From NCBI RefSeq assembly GCF_004331435.1, contig NZ_SJKA01000002.1:62001-126000 (forward strand): a stretch of DNA of 64,000 nucleotides, given 5' to 3'. The notes below the pieces were generated by a model. The model did not search any database. It had not been told where the DNA came from and saw only the letters and a program-made list of their open reading frames with translations. This document shows positions 35,006 to 42,976 of the stretch, piece by piece. Position 1 is the stretch's first letter; each line of letters begins with the position of its first letter. The DNA comes from Kribbella sindirgiensis. GTDB taxonomy: Bacteria > Actinomycetota > Actinomycetes > Propionibacteriales > Kribbellaceae. A program made the position numbers and the translations under genes.

Positions 35006-36217
35006 GTGACTTGGCGGCAGGACCTCGCCGTACTGCGGCATCGCGACGTCCGGGTCTTCGTGTCCGCGCGGTTCATCTCGATTCTCGGGTCCGCGATCGC
35101 ACCGGTGGCGTTGGTGTTCGCCGTACTGGACGTGTCACATTCGGCCAGTGCGGTCGGGACCGTGCTGGCGGCGCGGAGCATCCCGAACATCGTGTTCCTG
35201 CTGATCGGCGGCGTGATCGCCGACCGGCTGCCGCGGCACCTGGTGCTGGTCGCGGCGAACACGATCAGCGGACTCACCCAGGGACTGGCCGCGACACTCG
35301 TCCTCACCGGGCACGCGACGATCTGGCAGCTCGCGGCGATCGAAGCGGTCAACGGGGTGGCGGCCGCGTTCGTGATGCCCGCGATGACCGGGATCCTGCC
35401 GTCGATCGTGGACCGCGCCGAACTCCCCCAGGCCAACGCGATCGCCGGGTTCGCGCGCTCGGCGGCGATGATCGGCGGCGGCGCGGTCGCGGGCGTGATC
35501 GTCGGGCTGACCGGTCCCGGCGTCGGACTCGCGGTCGACGGCGTGACGTTCCTGATCGGTGCGCTGTTGCTGTCCCGCCTGACGATCCCGCGGATCGAGC
35601 GCGCGGCGAGCTCGGTGCTGACCGATCTGCGGGAGGGCTGGAAGGAGTTCGCGTCCCGGCAGTGGGTCTGGGTGATCGTGCTCGCGTTCGCGCTGCTCAA
35701 CCTGATCTTCACGGCCTGCTACCAGGTCCTCGGCCCGGTGATCGCGGACCGCACCTTCGGCCGGGCCGGCTGGGGTGTGGTCAGCGCCTGCTTCGGCGCC
35801 GGACTCATCGCCGGCGGCATCGTCATGCTCCGCCTCAAACCGCGCCACCCGATCCGTACCGGGATGCTCGGCATGCTCCTCACGGTCCCGGTGATGCTGT
35901 GCCTCGCGCTGCTGCCCCAGCTCTGGGCGATGGCGATCGCGGCGTTCGTCCTCGGGATCGGCTTCGACGTCTTCGGGATCGGCTGGGAGACCGCACTCGG
36001 CCAGCACGTACCCATCGACAAGCTGTCGCGCGTGGCGTCGTACGACATGCTCGGCTCCTTCATCGCCGGGCCGATCGGCCAACTCACGGTCGGGTACGTC
36101 GCCGTCGCGATCAGCGCGAAAGCCGTCGAACTGTACGGCGCCGCGCTCTTCGTCCTGATCACGCTCATCGCGCTCGTCGTCCCGTCCGTCTGGAACCTGC
36201 GGCGGGTGGACGGATGA
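35006..36217 (+). CDS. MFS transporter
   Basis: Protein of 403 residues with about 12 membrane spans and the motif A-like RSIPNIVFLLIGGVIADRLP region. This is the enterobactin-exporter-like MFS branch (MFS_3). Likely an exporter of a small molecule; the substrate is unknown. GTG 35006 follows GAGGGGG. It is divergent from the two-component genes (195 bp between starts), which could be its regulators. Copy B of the 85-bp repeat begins 7 bp after its stop. Confidence 0.87.
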   Translation: MTWRQDLAVLRHRDVRVFVSARFISILGSAIAPVALVFAVLDVSHSASAVGTVLAARSIPNIVFLLIGGVIADRLPRHLVLVAANTISGLTQGLAATLVLTGHATIWQLAAIEAVNGVAAAFVMPAMTGILPSIVDRAELPQANAIAGFARSAAMIGGGAVAGVIVGLTGPGVGLAVDGVTFLIGALLLSRLTIPRIERAASSVLTDLREGWKEFASRQWVWVIVLAFALLNLIFTACYQVLGPVIADRTFGRAGWGVVSACFGAGLIAGGIVMLRLKPRHPIRTGMLGMLLTVPVMLCLALLPQLWAMAIAAFVLGIGFDVFGIGWETALGQHVPIDKLSRVASYDMLGSFIAGPIGQLTVGYVAVAISAKAVELYGAALFVLITLIALVVPSVWNLRRVDG

Positions 36218-36223
36218 CCTTTG

Positions 36224-36308
36224 GTGGGTAGACGTCCGAGATGCTGGGTTTGCGCACCGGATCACGGCCGTAAACCCAGCATCTCGGACGCCTACCCACG
36301 AAATGCGT
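36224..36308 (+). repeat. 85-bp palindromic intergenic repeat, copy B
   Basis: Best-preserved copy. The 28-nt arms at 36224-36251 and 36272-36299 are complementary at 27 of 28 positions. The core is ACGTCCGAGATGCTGGGTTT facing AAACCCAGCATCTCGGACG. The 20-nt loop holds CCGGATC. The conserved tail AAATGCG lies at 36301-36307. It begins 7 bp after the MFS stop and ends 12 bp before the next start. Confidence 0.9.
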
Positions 36309-36319
36309 AGTGTGGGTGC

Positions 36320-36994
36320 GTGAGCTCAATCGTGCCTGGACCTCAGAAGAAGATCGGCGAGGAGATCGACGCTGCTCGCTCCGGCGCCAAGCCGCTCGAC
36401 GCGAGTGCGCTCAACGCGACGGCGCCCCGTCAGGAGGAGCTGACCGGTTTCGACGACTGGCCGGAATCGCTGCGCGCGGCGATCGAGGCGGAGCACGCAC
36501 GCGTCGCCGCGCTCGACTCGAACCGCCGCCGGACCGCCGACAAGGCCGTACCCGAGCTCGTCCACTGCCTCGACGCGCTCCTGGACGAGATCGCCGCCCG
36601 CCTCCAGTCCGACAAACCCCGTCTCTTCGGCAAGGCAACGCCTGCCGCCGAACCGTCCGCCGAGGTCGCGGAACTGTTGGGCATCCCAGCTGACGAGCTC
36701 GACCAGCCGTCAGGTCGAGGCGAGCACCGTATGGCGCTACGCACGATCAAACTGCTCCGCGGTCAGCTGAAGGATCTCGAGACAACCCCCGACCACTCCC
36801 GCCTGACCCGCCTGGCGACCTTCACCATCCGCCTGGCCCTGGTAGTCGAAGCCGCCCCGGAATCCGCCACCACCCTGGCCCCGATCGCCCTGTCCCGCTT
36901 CACCCAAGGGGTCTCCGACTTCCAGTGGGAAACGACCTTCGCGGACAAACTCAGGTCCTGGCAGCAAGCCCGCAACACCCTCACCACCAACTGA
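36320..36994 (+). CDS. Hypothetical helical protein
   Basis: Protein of 224 residues, not recognised. It is rich in Ala, Leu, Glu and Arg with long predicted helices, no signal peptide, no membrane span and no Cys-rich motif. Short conserved-looking pieces are GFDDWPESLRAAIEAEHARV and ADKAVPELVHCLDALLDEIA. GTG 36320 lies 12 bp after the 85-bp repeat and has no strong ribosome-binding site. Codon use matches its neighbours, so it is probably a real gene. Confidence 0.65.
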   Translation: MSSIVPGPQKKIGEEIDAARSGAKPLDASALNATAPRQEELTGFDDWPESLRAAIEAEHARVAALDSNRRRTADKAVPELVHCLDALLDEIAARLQSDKPRLFGKATPAAEPSAEVAELLGIPADELDQPSGRGEHRMALRTIKLLRGQLKDLETTPDHSRLTRLATFTIRLALVVEAAPESATTLAPIALSRFTQGVSDFQWETTFADKLRSWQQARNTLTTN

Positions 36995-37021
36995 CCCAAC
37001 CCGCCCGCCGTGGTGAAAGGT

Positions 37022-37849
37022 TCAGCCCTTGATGGCGCCACCGAGGGCGAAGGCGCCGCCCAGTTTGCGGCTGAGGAGGAGGTAGAGGAGGAGTACAGGG
37101 GTGGTGTAGATGAGGGAGTACGCCGCCAGCTGCCCGTAGTTCGGTTCGCCGTACTGGCCGAAGAACGTGAAGATGCTGACCGACGCCGGCAACCGCTCCG
37201 GGGACAGCAGCAGCATGAACGGGACGAAGAAGTTGCCCCACATGCCGATGAAGGTGAAGATCAGCACGACCGCGATCCCCGGCCACATCAACGGCAGCAC
37301 GATCGCCCGCAGCGCGCGCATGTTCCCGGCGCCGTCGACCCAGGCCGCTTCCTCCAGCGACAGCGGTACGCCGTCCATGAACGTCTTCGTCAGCCAGATC
37401 GCGAAGGGCAGCGCCGAGGTCGCCATGAACATGATCGTGCCGCCGATCGTGTCGACCAGGTTCAGCTGCACGAACAGCCCGTACACCGGCACCATCACCG
37501 CGGTGATCGGCAGCCCGGTGCAGAACAGCACCGTGAGCAGGAACGGCCGGTTGAACCGCGTCCGGAACCGCGACAGCGGGTACGCCGCCAGCACCGCGCA
37601 GACCATCGTCAGCAAGGCCGCCCCGCCGCACAGCACGATGCCGTTCAGCACCGGCCGGTACGTCGTGTCGGTGTTCAGCACCGCCTTGAAGTTCCCGAGC
37701 GTCGGATGCGTCGGGAACTCGACCCGCAGCCCCGCCGTCCGGTTGATCGACGCGAACAGCACCCACAGCAGCGGAAGCACGAACAGTACGCCGATGGCCA
37801 GCAGCACCAGGTTCGATGCGAGCTTGCTCATCTTGTCCCGGGCGATCAC
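37022..37849 (-). CDS. Sugar ABC importer permease, MalG type
   Basis: Protein of 275 residues with six membrane spans. The EAA loop is PLSLEEAAWVDGAGNMRALR. It is the second permease of the operon: GTG 37849 overlaps the upstream TGA (GTGA). No ATPase gene is present; such importers often share MsiK encoded elsewhere. Confidence 0.92.
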   Translation of the reverse strand: MIARDKMSKLASNLVLLAIGVLFVLPLLWVLFASINRTAGLRVEFPTHPTLGNFKAVLNTDTTYRPVLNGIVLCGGAALLTMVCAVLAAYPLSRFRTRFNRPFLLTVLFCTGLPITAVMVPVYGLFVQLNLVDTIGGTIMFMATSALPFAIWLTKTFMDGVPLSLEEAAWVDGAGNMRALRAIVLPLMWPGIAVVLIFTFIGMWGNFFVPFMLLLSPERLPASVSIFTFFGQYGEPNYGQLAAYSLIYTTPVLLLYLLLSRKLGGAFALGGAIKG

Positions 37850-38787
37850 GCTGCCTCCGAATTCAGTCCACGCAGGTAGATCAGCGAGAAGACCGCGCCG
37901 ATCGCCAGCATCACCAGGGCGATCGCGGTGCCGTAGCCGATCTGGGAGAAGCTGAACGCCTGCTCGTACATGTACAGCGGCAGCGTCTGGCTCTTGGTGC
38001 CCGGGCCGCCGCGGGTCATCGCGAAGATCAGGCCGAACACGCTCAGCGTCTGCAGCGTGATCAGCATCAGGTTGGTCATGATCGCGCGGCTGATCATCGG
38101 CAGCGTCACGAACAGCAGCCGTCGCCAGCCGCCCGCGCCGTCCATCTCGGCGGATTCCTCGATCTCCTTGGGAATCTCGCTCAGGGCGGCCGAGTAGACC
38201 AGCATCGAGAACGCCGTACCGCGCCAGATGTTGGCCAGCGACACCGCGATGATCGGTGCCGCGTACAACCAGTCCTGACCGGGCAGGCCGACCGCGTGCA
38301 GCATCACGTTCAGCGTGCCCTCGTCGTTGAAGAACGCGCTCAGCAGGTACGCCGCGACCACCTCGGGCAGCACCCACGCGCCGATCACCGCCGTACCGAC
38401 GAAGTTCCGGACCAGCTTCGTGGACTTGCGCATCAGCAGCGCGAGACCGAGGCCGAGGCTGTTCTGGCCGATGATCGCGGAGATCAGCGTGAACACCAGC
38501 GTCAGCCAGATCGCGTTCGTGAACGCGCCGCTGGAGAACGCCTTGCGGAAGTTGTCCAGCCCGACGAACTTCACGTTCGCCGCGCCGGTCCCGGTCAGCG
38601 CCATGTTGGTGAACGCGGCGTACACGCAATAGATGATCGGGCCGGCCAGGAAGACCAGCATCAGTCCGATGGCCGGCGACAGCGGCAGCATCCGGATCAG
38701 CTTGGCGGCCCGCGGTTTCCCGCCCCCTCCGGACGTCTTGCCGGAGGGAGCGGGAGTGGAGGCCGTGGGGGCGACAGTCGTCGTCAC
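37846..38787 (-). CDS. Sugar ABC importer permease, MalF type
   Basis: About 313 residues with a Ser/Pro/Gly-rich N-terminus, then six spans. The EAA loop is IPKEIEESAEMDGAGGWRRL. GTG 38787 is chosen because GAAGGAA then has good spacing; TTG 38793 lies too close. It lies 25 bp after the binding-protein gene. Confidence 0.92.
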   Translation of the reverse strand: MTTTVAPTASTPAPSGKTSGGGGKPRAAKLIRMLPLSPAIGLMLVFLAGPIIYCVYAAFTNMALTGTGAANVKFVGLDNFRKAFSSGAFTNAIWLTLVFTLISAIIGQNSLGLGLALLMRKSTKLVRNFVGTAVIGAWVLPEVVAAYLLSAFFNDEGTLNVMLHAVGLPGQDWLYAAPIIAVSLANIWRGTAFSMLVYSAALSEIPKEIEESAEMDGAGGWRRLLFVTLPMISRAIMTNLMLITLQTLSVFGLIFAMTRGGPGTKSQTLPLYMYEQAFSFSQIGYGTAIALVMLAIGAVFSLIYLRGLNSEAA

Positions 38788-38812
38788 AGGCAAGGTTCCT
38801 TCGTCGGTTCGG

Positions 38813-40201
38813 CTACTGGCCCGAAGTCGTCTTGTCCTTGCCGACGATGCCTTCGACCGCTTCGTCGTAGTTCTTCGCCGCCTTGTCCGGAGTCGACTGC
38901 CCGGTCATCACGGCTTCCATCGCGGTGATGATCTCGTTCGAGACCTTCGGGTACTCCGCGAACGCGGGCCGGTACACGGTCACCGACACCAGGTCGGTGA
39001 AGAACTGCGTGCTCTTCGCCGAGTTCTTGTAGGTGGCATCCGCGGCGACGTCCTTGCGTACGGCGATCTGCGCGCCGTCGGTGGCGTACTTGGTCGCGTT
39101 CTTCTGCGTCTGCAGGGTCTTGATCAGGTTCCAGGCCGCGTCCGGGTTCTTGGACTTGGCCGGGATCGCCCAGGTCCAGCCGCCGGAGAGGCTGACCTTG
39201 CCCTTGCCGCCGCCGTCCTGGGTCGGCATCGCGGTCTGGCCCATCACCTCGGTCCACTGCGGCCACGGCTTCGCACCGGTCTTCTGCCAGTTGCCGTAGA
39301 TCCAGGAACCGTCCAGCGCGATGCCCAGCTTGCCGCCCGGCAGCAGCTCGGTGCCGACCTTGCTGCCCATGTTCGGGTCGAGCGCCTGCTTCGGCGACGG
39401 CGCGAGGCCCTCGGTGTAGATGGTCTTGATGAAGTTCAGCGAGTCCTTGAAGCCCTGGCTGCCGACGACCCACTTCTGCTGCTCGTTGTTGTACAGCGTG
39501 TCCTTGGTGCCGTAGAGCAGCATCTCGAAGCCCTGCATCGCGGACGCCTCACCCATCGGCTTGCCCGAGTACACGTTCATCGGGATCACGCCGGGGACCT
39601 TCTGCTTGATGGTCCGCGCGGCGCTGAGGACGTCGTCCCAGGTCTTCGGCTGCCAGTCGGCGGGCAGGCCGGCCTTCGCGAAGATCTGCTTGTTGTACCA
39701 GAGCGCGCGGGTGTCGGTGCCGTCCGGTACGCCGTACGTCTTGCCGTCGAGCGCCTTCGCCGCGCCCTTCGCGGTGTCCTGGAACTGGCCCCACTGGTCC
39801 CACTTGTTGATGTAGTCGTCGAGCGGCTTCAGGTAGCCGGCGGTGATGTCGGAGTTGATCAGGAAGGTGTCCTCGTAGACCACGTCCGGCGCGGTGTTCG
39901 GCGACCGCATCATCAGCTGCAGTTTGGTGTAGTAGTCGTTCTCCGAGGCAACGATCGGCAGGATCTCGACCGTCGAGCCGGGATTCGCGGCCTCGTACTC
40001 CGACTTCACGCCGGTGAGGAAGTTCTTCATCACGACGCCCGGGCCCCACTGCTGGTACGCGATCTTGATGTGCGCGGGACCGGAGCTCTGCGAGCCGCCG
40101 GCATCCGGCTGCTTGGTCGTCGACCCCTGGCTGCAGGCCGTCACCGCGAGCAGCAGCGCGCCGGCCACGGCGGCTACTTTGAAACGTTTCCTAGACATCA
40201 T
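38813..40201 (-). CDS. Sugar ABC importer binding lipoprotein (family 1)
   Basis: Protein of 462 residues with a lipoprotein signal: RKRFK, hydrophobic core and lipobox LAVTAC with Cys23. The mature part is a family 1 carbohydrate-binding protein (PDVVYEDTFLINSDITAGYL; GLPADWQPKTWDDVLSAART). It delivers a mono- or oligosaccharide to the two permeases downstream. ATG 40201 and ATG 40198 are adjacent. GAAACGTTTC, a LacI/CcpA-like palindrome, lies at 40181-40190 inside codons for RKRF; it may be chance. Confidence 0.92.
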   Translation of the reverse strand: MMSRKRFKVAAVAGALLLAVTACSQGSTTKQPDAGGSQSSGPAHIKIAYQQWGPGVVMKNFLTGVKSEYEAANPGSTVEILPIVASENDYYTKLQLMMRSPNTAPDVVYEDTFLINSDITAGYLKPLDDYINKWDQWGQFQDTAKGAAKALDGKTYGVPDGTDTRALWYNKQIFAKAGLPADWQPKTWDDVLSAARTIKQKVPGVIPMNVYSGKPMGEASAMQGFEMLLYGTKDTLYNNEQQKWVVGSQGFKDSLNFIKTIYTEGLAPSPKQALDPNMGSKVGTELLPGGKLGIALDGSWIYGNWQKTGAKPWPQWTEVMGQTAMPTQDGGGKGKVSLSGGWTWAIPAKSKNPDAAWNLIKTLQTQKNATKYATDGAQIAVRKDVAADATYKNSAKSTQFFTDLVSVTVYRPAFAEYPKVSNEIITAMEAVMTGQSTPDKAAKNYDEAVEGIVGKDKTTSGQ

Positions 40202-40294
40202 TCAGGTCCACCTTCGGGCAATCGTTGTCATGCCGGTACCACGACCCAAACCCTGCGGGCTTTCCCGTGACCGTAGGAGCCTTGCTCGACCGAA

Positions 40295-40320
40295 GTCAAT
40301 GCTTGACAGACAACGTTGTC
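40295..40320. promoter_or_regulatory. Operator dyads upstream of the sugar ABC operon
   Basis: GTCAA-TGC-TTGAC (40295-40307) is directly followed by the perfect 12-bp palindrome GACAACGTTGTC (40309-40320). The second has the central CG of LacI-family operators. They lie about 95-120 bp before the binding-protein start. No LacI gene is adjacent, so the regulator would act from elsewhere. Confidence 0.7.
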
Positions 40321-40336
40321 GCGGCAGGTATGCGGT

Positions 40337-40375
40337 AACGCGGTGACCAGAACGTAACGATCCGGTCACCGCGTT
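40337..40375 (-). terminator. Terminator hairpin after the ABC-2-like gene
   Basis: AACGCGGTGACC (40337-40348) and GGTCACCGCGTT (40364-40375) form a perfect 12-bp stem with a 15-base loop, 18 bp past the stop of the gene at 40393. Confidence 0.8.
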
Positions 40376-40392
40376 GTCATACCCCCACTTTG

Positions 40393-41403
40393 TCAGGCGG
40401 CGACAGCGGACGCCTCGTGCCGGGCCGGTACGGCGCGTCCTCGCGAGCGCAGCGCGCCGAGCCCGCAGAGCGCCACTCCGGCGAGTAACCAGCACGCCAG
40501 TACGACGAGTGGCCGCGCGGCGCCGGCGCCGTCGAAGAAGCTCACCGAGCGCAACGCCGTACCGGCTGCTCCGGGCGGCAGCAGCTGACCCAGCGTGCCC
40601 CATCCGCTCGGCAGCATCTCGGGGGCGCTGGTCATTCCGGAGAGCGGGTTGCCGAGCAGCATCATCACGGCGCCGCCGAACGCGAGTCCCGCCGTACCGA
40701 GCAGCCACTCGAGTCCGAGCAGGGTGAGGCTGATGGCCGCGATCGACATCGCGATCACGCCCGCGTTGCCGAGGTAGCTGCCCTCGAAGGAGCCGAGCCA
40801 ATACTGGAGGACGGCGGCCAGCGCAAGCCCGCCGGTGACCGCGAACGTGATCGCTCCGATCATCCGCTGCGCACCGGATCGCACCAGCTGGGTGAGCGCG
40901 GCGGCGGCGATGATCCCGCCGAGCACGAGCGGCAAGGCGCCGGCAGCCAGACCGGCGCCGCGCGGATCGTCCTTCGGCAGCGGCACGATGTCGGTCACCT
41001 TCGCCGGATTCCCTGAGTTCTCTGCCGACATCCGGGTGGACAGCTGCGTCAGGACCTGCGCGATGGCCGGTCCGCCCGCGGAGGCGGTCAGTACTTCGGG
41101 CTGCGCCGCGTCCAGCACGATCGCGCCGTACGCGTCCCGGTCCTCGATCCGCTGCACCGCCGCCTGCCGATCCGGTACGGCGGTGATCTCGAAGCCACCG
41201 GGCATCGCCTGCTCGAGACCGGCCTGGATCTGCGCGACGGCCGGCGCCGGGCCGGACACCGCGAGCGGGACGTTCCGCGGTTCGGAGCGCGCGGACGGCC
41301 ACGCGAACGCGATCAGGAACACCGTGAGGACCGCGGTCAGCAGCGTGATGACGGCGATCAGGGGCGGCCGGCGACGGTCGGCCGCGTGCGCCTCAGTGGT
41401 CAT
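40393..41403 (-). CDS. ABC-2/YhgE-type membrane protein
   Basis: Protein of 336 residues. One N-terminal span (AVITLLTAVLTVFLIAFAWP), an outside domain of about 140 residues, then five spans. This is the layout of ABC-2 and YhgE/Pip-like exporter permeases. No ATPase lies beside it. ATG 41403 follows GGGAG. It is divergent from a TetR gene with paired operators, so it is probably that regulator's target, and may export the inducer. Confidence 0.78.
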   Translation of the reverse strand: MTTEAHAADRRRPPLIAVITLLTAVLTVFLIAFAWPSARSEPRNVPLAVSGPAPAVAQIQAGLEQAMPGGFEITAVPDRQAAVQRIEDRDAYGAIVLDAAQPEVLTASAGGPAIAQVLTQLSTRMSAENSGNPAKVTDIVPLPKDDPRGAGLAAGALPLVLGGIIAAAALTQLVRSGAQRMIGAITFAVTGGLALAAVLQYWLGSFEGSYLGNAGVIAMSIAAISLTLLGLEWLLGTAGLAFGGAVMMLLGNPLSGMTSAPEMLPSGWGTLGQLLPPGAAGTALRSVSFFDGAGAARPLVVLACWLLAGVALCGLGALRSRGRAVPARHEASAVAA

Positions 41404-41431
41404 GGTCAGTACTCCCTCGGGCATTAAAACC

Positions 41432-41496
41432 GAATGATCGTTCTTTATAGGTTCGAGCCTGGCAACGGCCCGGCGACTTGTCAAGAACGGACATTC
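41432..41496. promoter_or_regulatory. Paired TetR operators
   Basis: Two 12-bp dyads of the form GAAYG-N2-CRTTC: GAATGATCGTTC at 41432-41443 and GAACGGACATTC at 41485-41496. Seen in opposite orientation their flanks match too (AAAAC on one side, TT on the other). Each is near one of the two divergent starts, as expected for a TetR repressor controlling both. Confidence 0.8.
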
Positions 41497-41512
41497 GTTT
41501 TATGTTGCGAGC

Positions 41513-42109
41513 GTGCCCAAGGTCACCGAGGAACACCGCCTGGCGCGCCGCGCGCAGATCGTCGCGGCGGCCCGTACCTGCGTGCTCGAGGACGGTTTCC
41601 ACAAGACGACGATGGCGGACGTGATCCGCGAGTCCGGGCTGTCCGCGGGCGCCGTCTACGGGTACTTCAAGAGCAAGGAGGAGATCGTCGCCGCGATCGC
41701 CGAGGACGCGCTCAGCACCGTGGACGAGGTCTTCCAGAAGATCCTCGCCACCGAGCAGCCGCTGACACCGCTGATGGCGCTGGAGACCGCGCTCGCGCAC
41801 GTGGTCGAGGTGTCCGAACGGCCCGGCGGCGACGTCACCCGGGTCGCCGTCCAGGCCTGGGCCGAGGCGTTGCGCAACCCGGCGATCATGAGCACCGCGT
41901 CCGGCAAGTACACGCAGTTGCGGGACCGGTTCGAGGACGTCGCCCGCCGCGCCCAGGCCGACGGCACGATCGACGCCGACGTGGATCCCCGCCACGTCGC
42001 CCAGGTGCTGTTCGGCCTGATCCCGGGCTTCGTCCTGCAGCGGCTCATCATCGGTGACGTCACCAAGGCGACGTACAGCGCCGGCCTCCGCGCCCTGTTC
42101 CGTCCCTGA
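41513..42109 (+). CDS. TetR-family transcriptional regulator
   Basis: Protein of 198 residues. The N-terminal HTH is RAQIVAAARTCVLEDGFHKT followed by TMADVIRESGLSAGAVYGYF. The C-terminal part is the usual helical ligand domain. GTG 41513 has no Shine-Dalgarno, in line with a leaderless or short-leader message; the second operator lies just upstream. Confidence 0.9.
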   Translation: MPKVTEEHRLARRAQIVAAARTCVLEDGFHKTTMADVIRESGLSAGAVYGYFKSKEEIVAAIAEDALSTVDEVFQKILATEQPLTPLMALETALAHVVEVSERPGGDVTRVAVQAWAEALRNPAIMSTASGKYTQLRDRFEDVARRAQADGTIDADVDPRHVAQVLFGLIPGFVLQRLIIGDVTKATYSAGLRALFRP

Positions 42110-42190
42110 CCGTGGGTGGGGTTTCGTCCACCATCAGGCGGCGGTTCAGCACCATGGGTTCGTACGCCGCTGATCCGTAGCGTCGGCGGC

Positions 42191-42976
42191 ATGAAGAAAC
42201 GGACGCAGGAAGCAGTCGACGGGACCGGGTACTCGGTCGTCCTGCACGAGGTACGACGGGTCTACGGCCGTGGCGGCAACGCCGTCACCGCCCTGAACGG
42301 GATCTCGATGAAATTCGCCCCCGGCACCTTCACCGCGGTGATGGGTCCGTCCGGATCGGGCAAGAGCACCTTCCTGCACTGTGCGGCGGGGCTCGACCGG
42401 CCGACGTCGGGCAGCGTCGCCATCGACGGTCAGCCGCTGGCCGGACTGAGTGAGCGCAGGCTGACCGAGCTCCGGCGGGAGCGGATCGGCTTCGTGTTCC
42501 AGTCCTTCAACCTGCTGCCGGCGCTGACCGTCTGGCAGAACGTCTGCCTGCCGCAGGAGCTCGACGGGCGCCGCGTGAACAAGGCCGCCGTACGGCAGGT
42601 GCTGGAGCGCGTCGGTCTGGCCGACCGGGCCAAGCACCGCCCCGGCGAACTGTCCGGCGGGCAGCAGCAGCGGGTCGCGATCGCCCGCGCACTCGTCGCC
42701 CGGCCGGCCGTGATCTTCGCCGACGAACCGACCGGCGCTCTCGACACCCAGACCGCCGCCGACGTCCTCGAACTTCTGCGCGAGCCGGTGCGGACCCAGG
42801 GCCAGACCGTCGTCATGGTCACCCACGACCCGGTCGCGGCGTCGTACGCCGACCAGGTCGTCTTCCTCGCCGACGGCGCCTTGGCCGGCAGCCTCACCGC
42901 CCCGACCGCCGAAGCGGTCGCCGACCGGATGACCCACCTCGGCGCGCGGTCGACACTGCAGGCGGTGGCGGGATGA
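42191..42976 (+). CDS. ABC exporter ATPase, MacB/LolD type
   Basis: Protein of 261 residues. Walker A GPSGSGKST, Q-loop FVFQSFNLLPALT, signature LSGGQQQRVAIARAL, Walker B VIFADEPTGALD and switch THD are all intact. It energises the FtsX-type permease encoded next, with a 4-base ATGA overlap. Likely function: export of, or resistance to, peptides or lipids. Confidence 0.93.
   Translation: MKKRTQEAVDGTGYSVVLHEVRRVYGRGGNAVTALNGISMKFAPGTFTAVMGPSGSGKSTFLHCAAGLDRPTSGSVAIDGQPLAGLSERRLTELRRERIGFVFQSFNLLPALTVWQNVCLPQELDGRRVNKAAVRQVLERVGLADRAKHRPGELSGGQQQRVAIARALVARPAVIFADEPTGALDTQTAADVLELLREPVRTQGQTVVMVTHDPVAASYADQVVFLADGALAGSLTAPTAEAVADRMTHLGARSTLQAVAG

Noticed and set aside
40181..40190. GAAACGTTTC as a definite operator
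   Set aside because: It lies in codons for the basic RKRF of a signal peptide, where such bases are expected; it is kept only as a remark.
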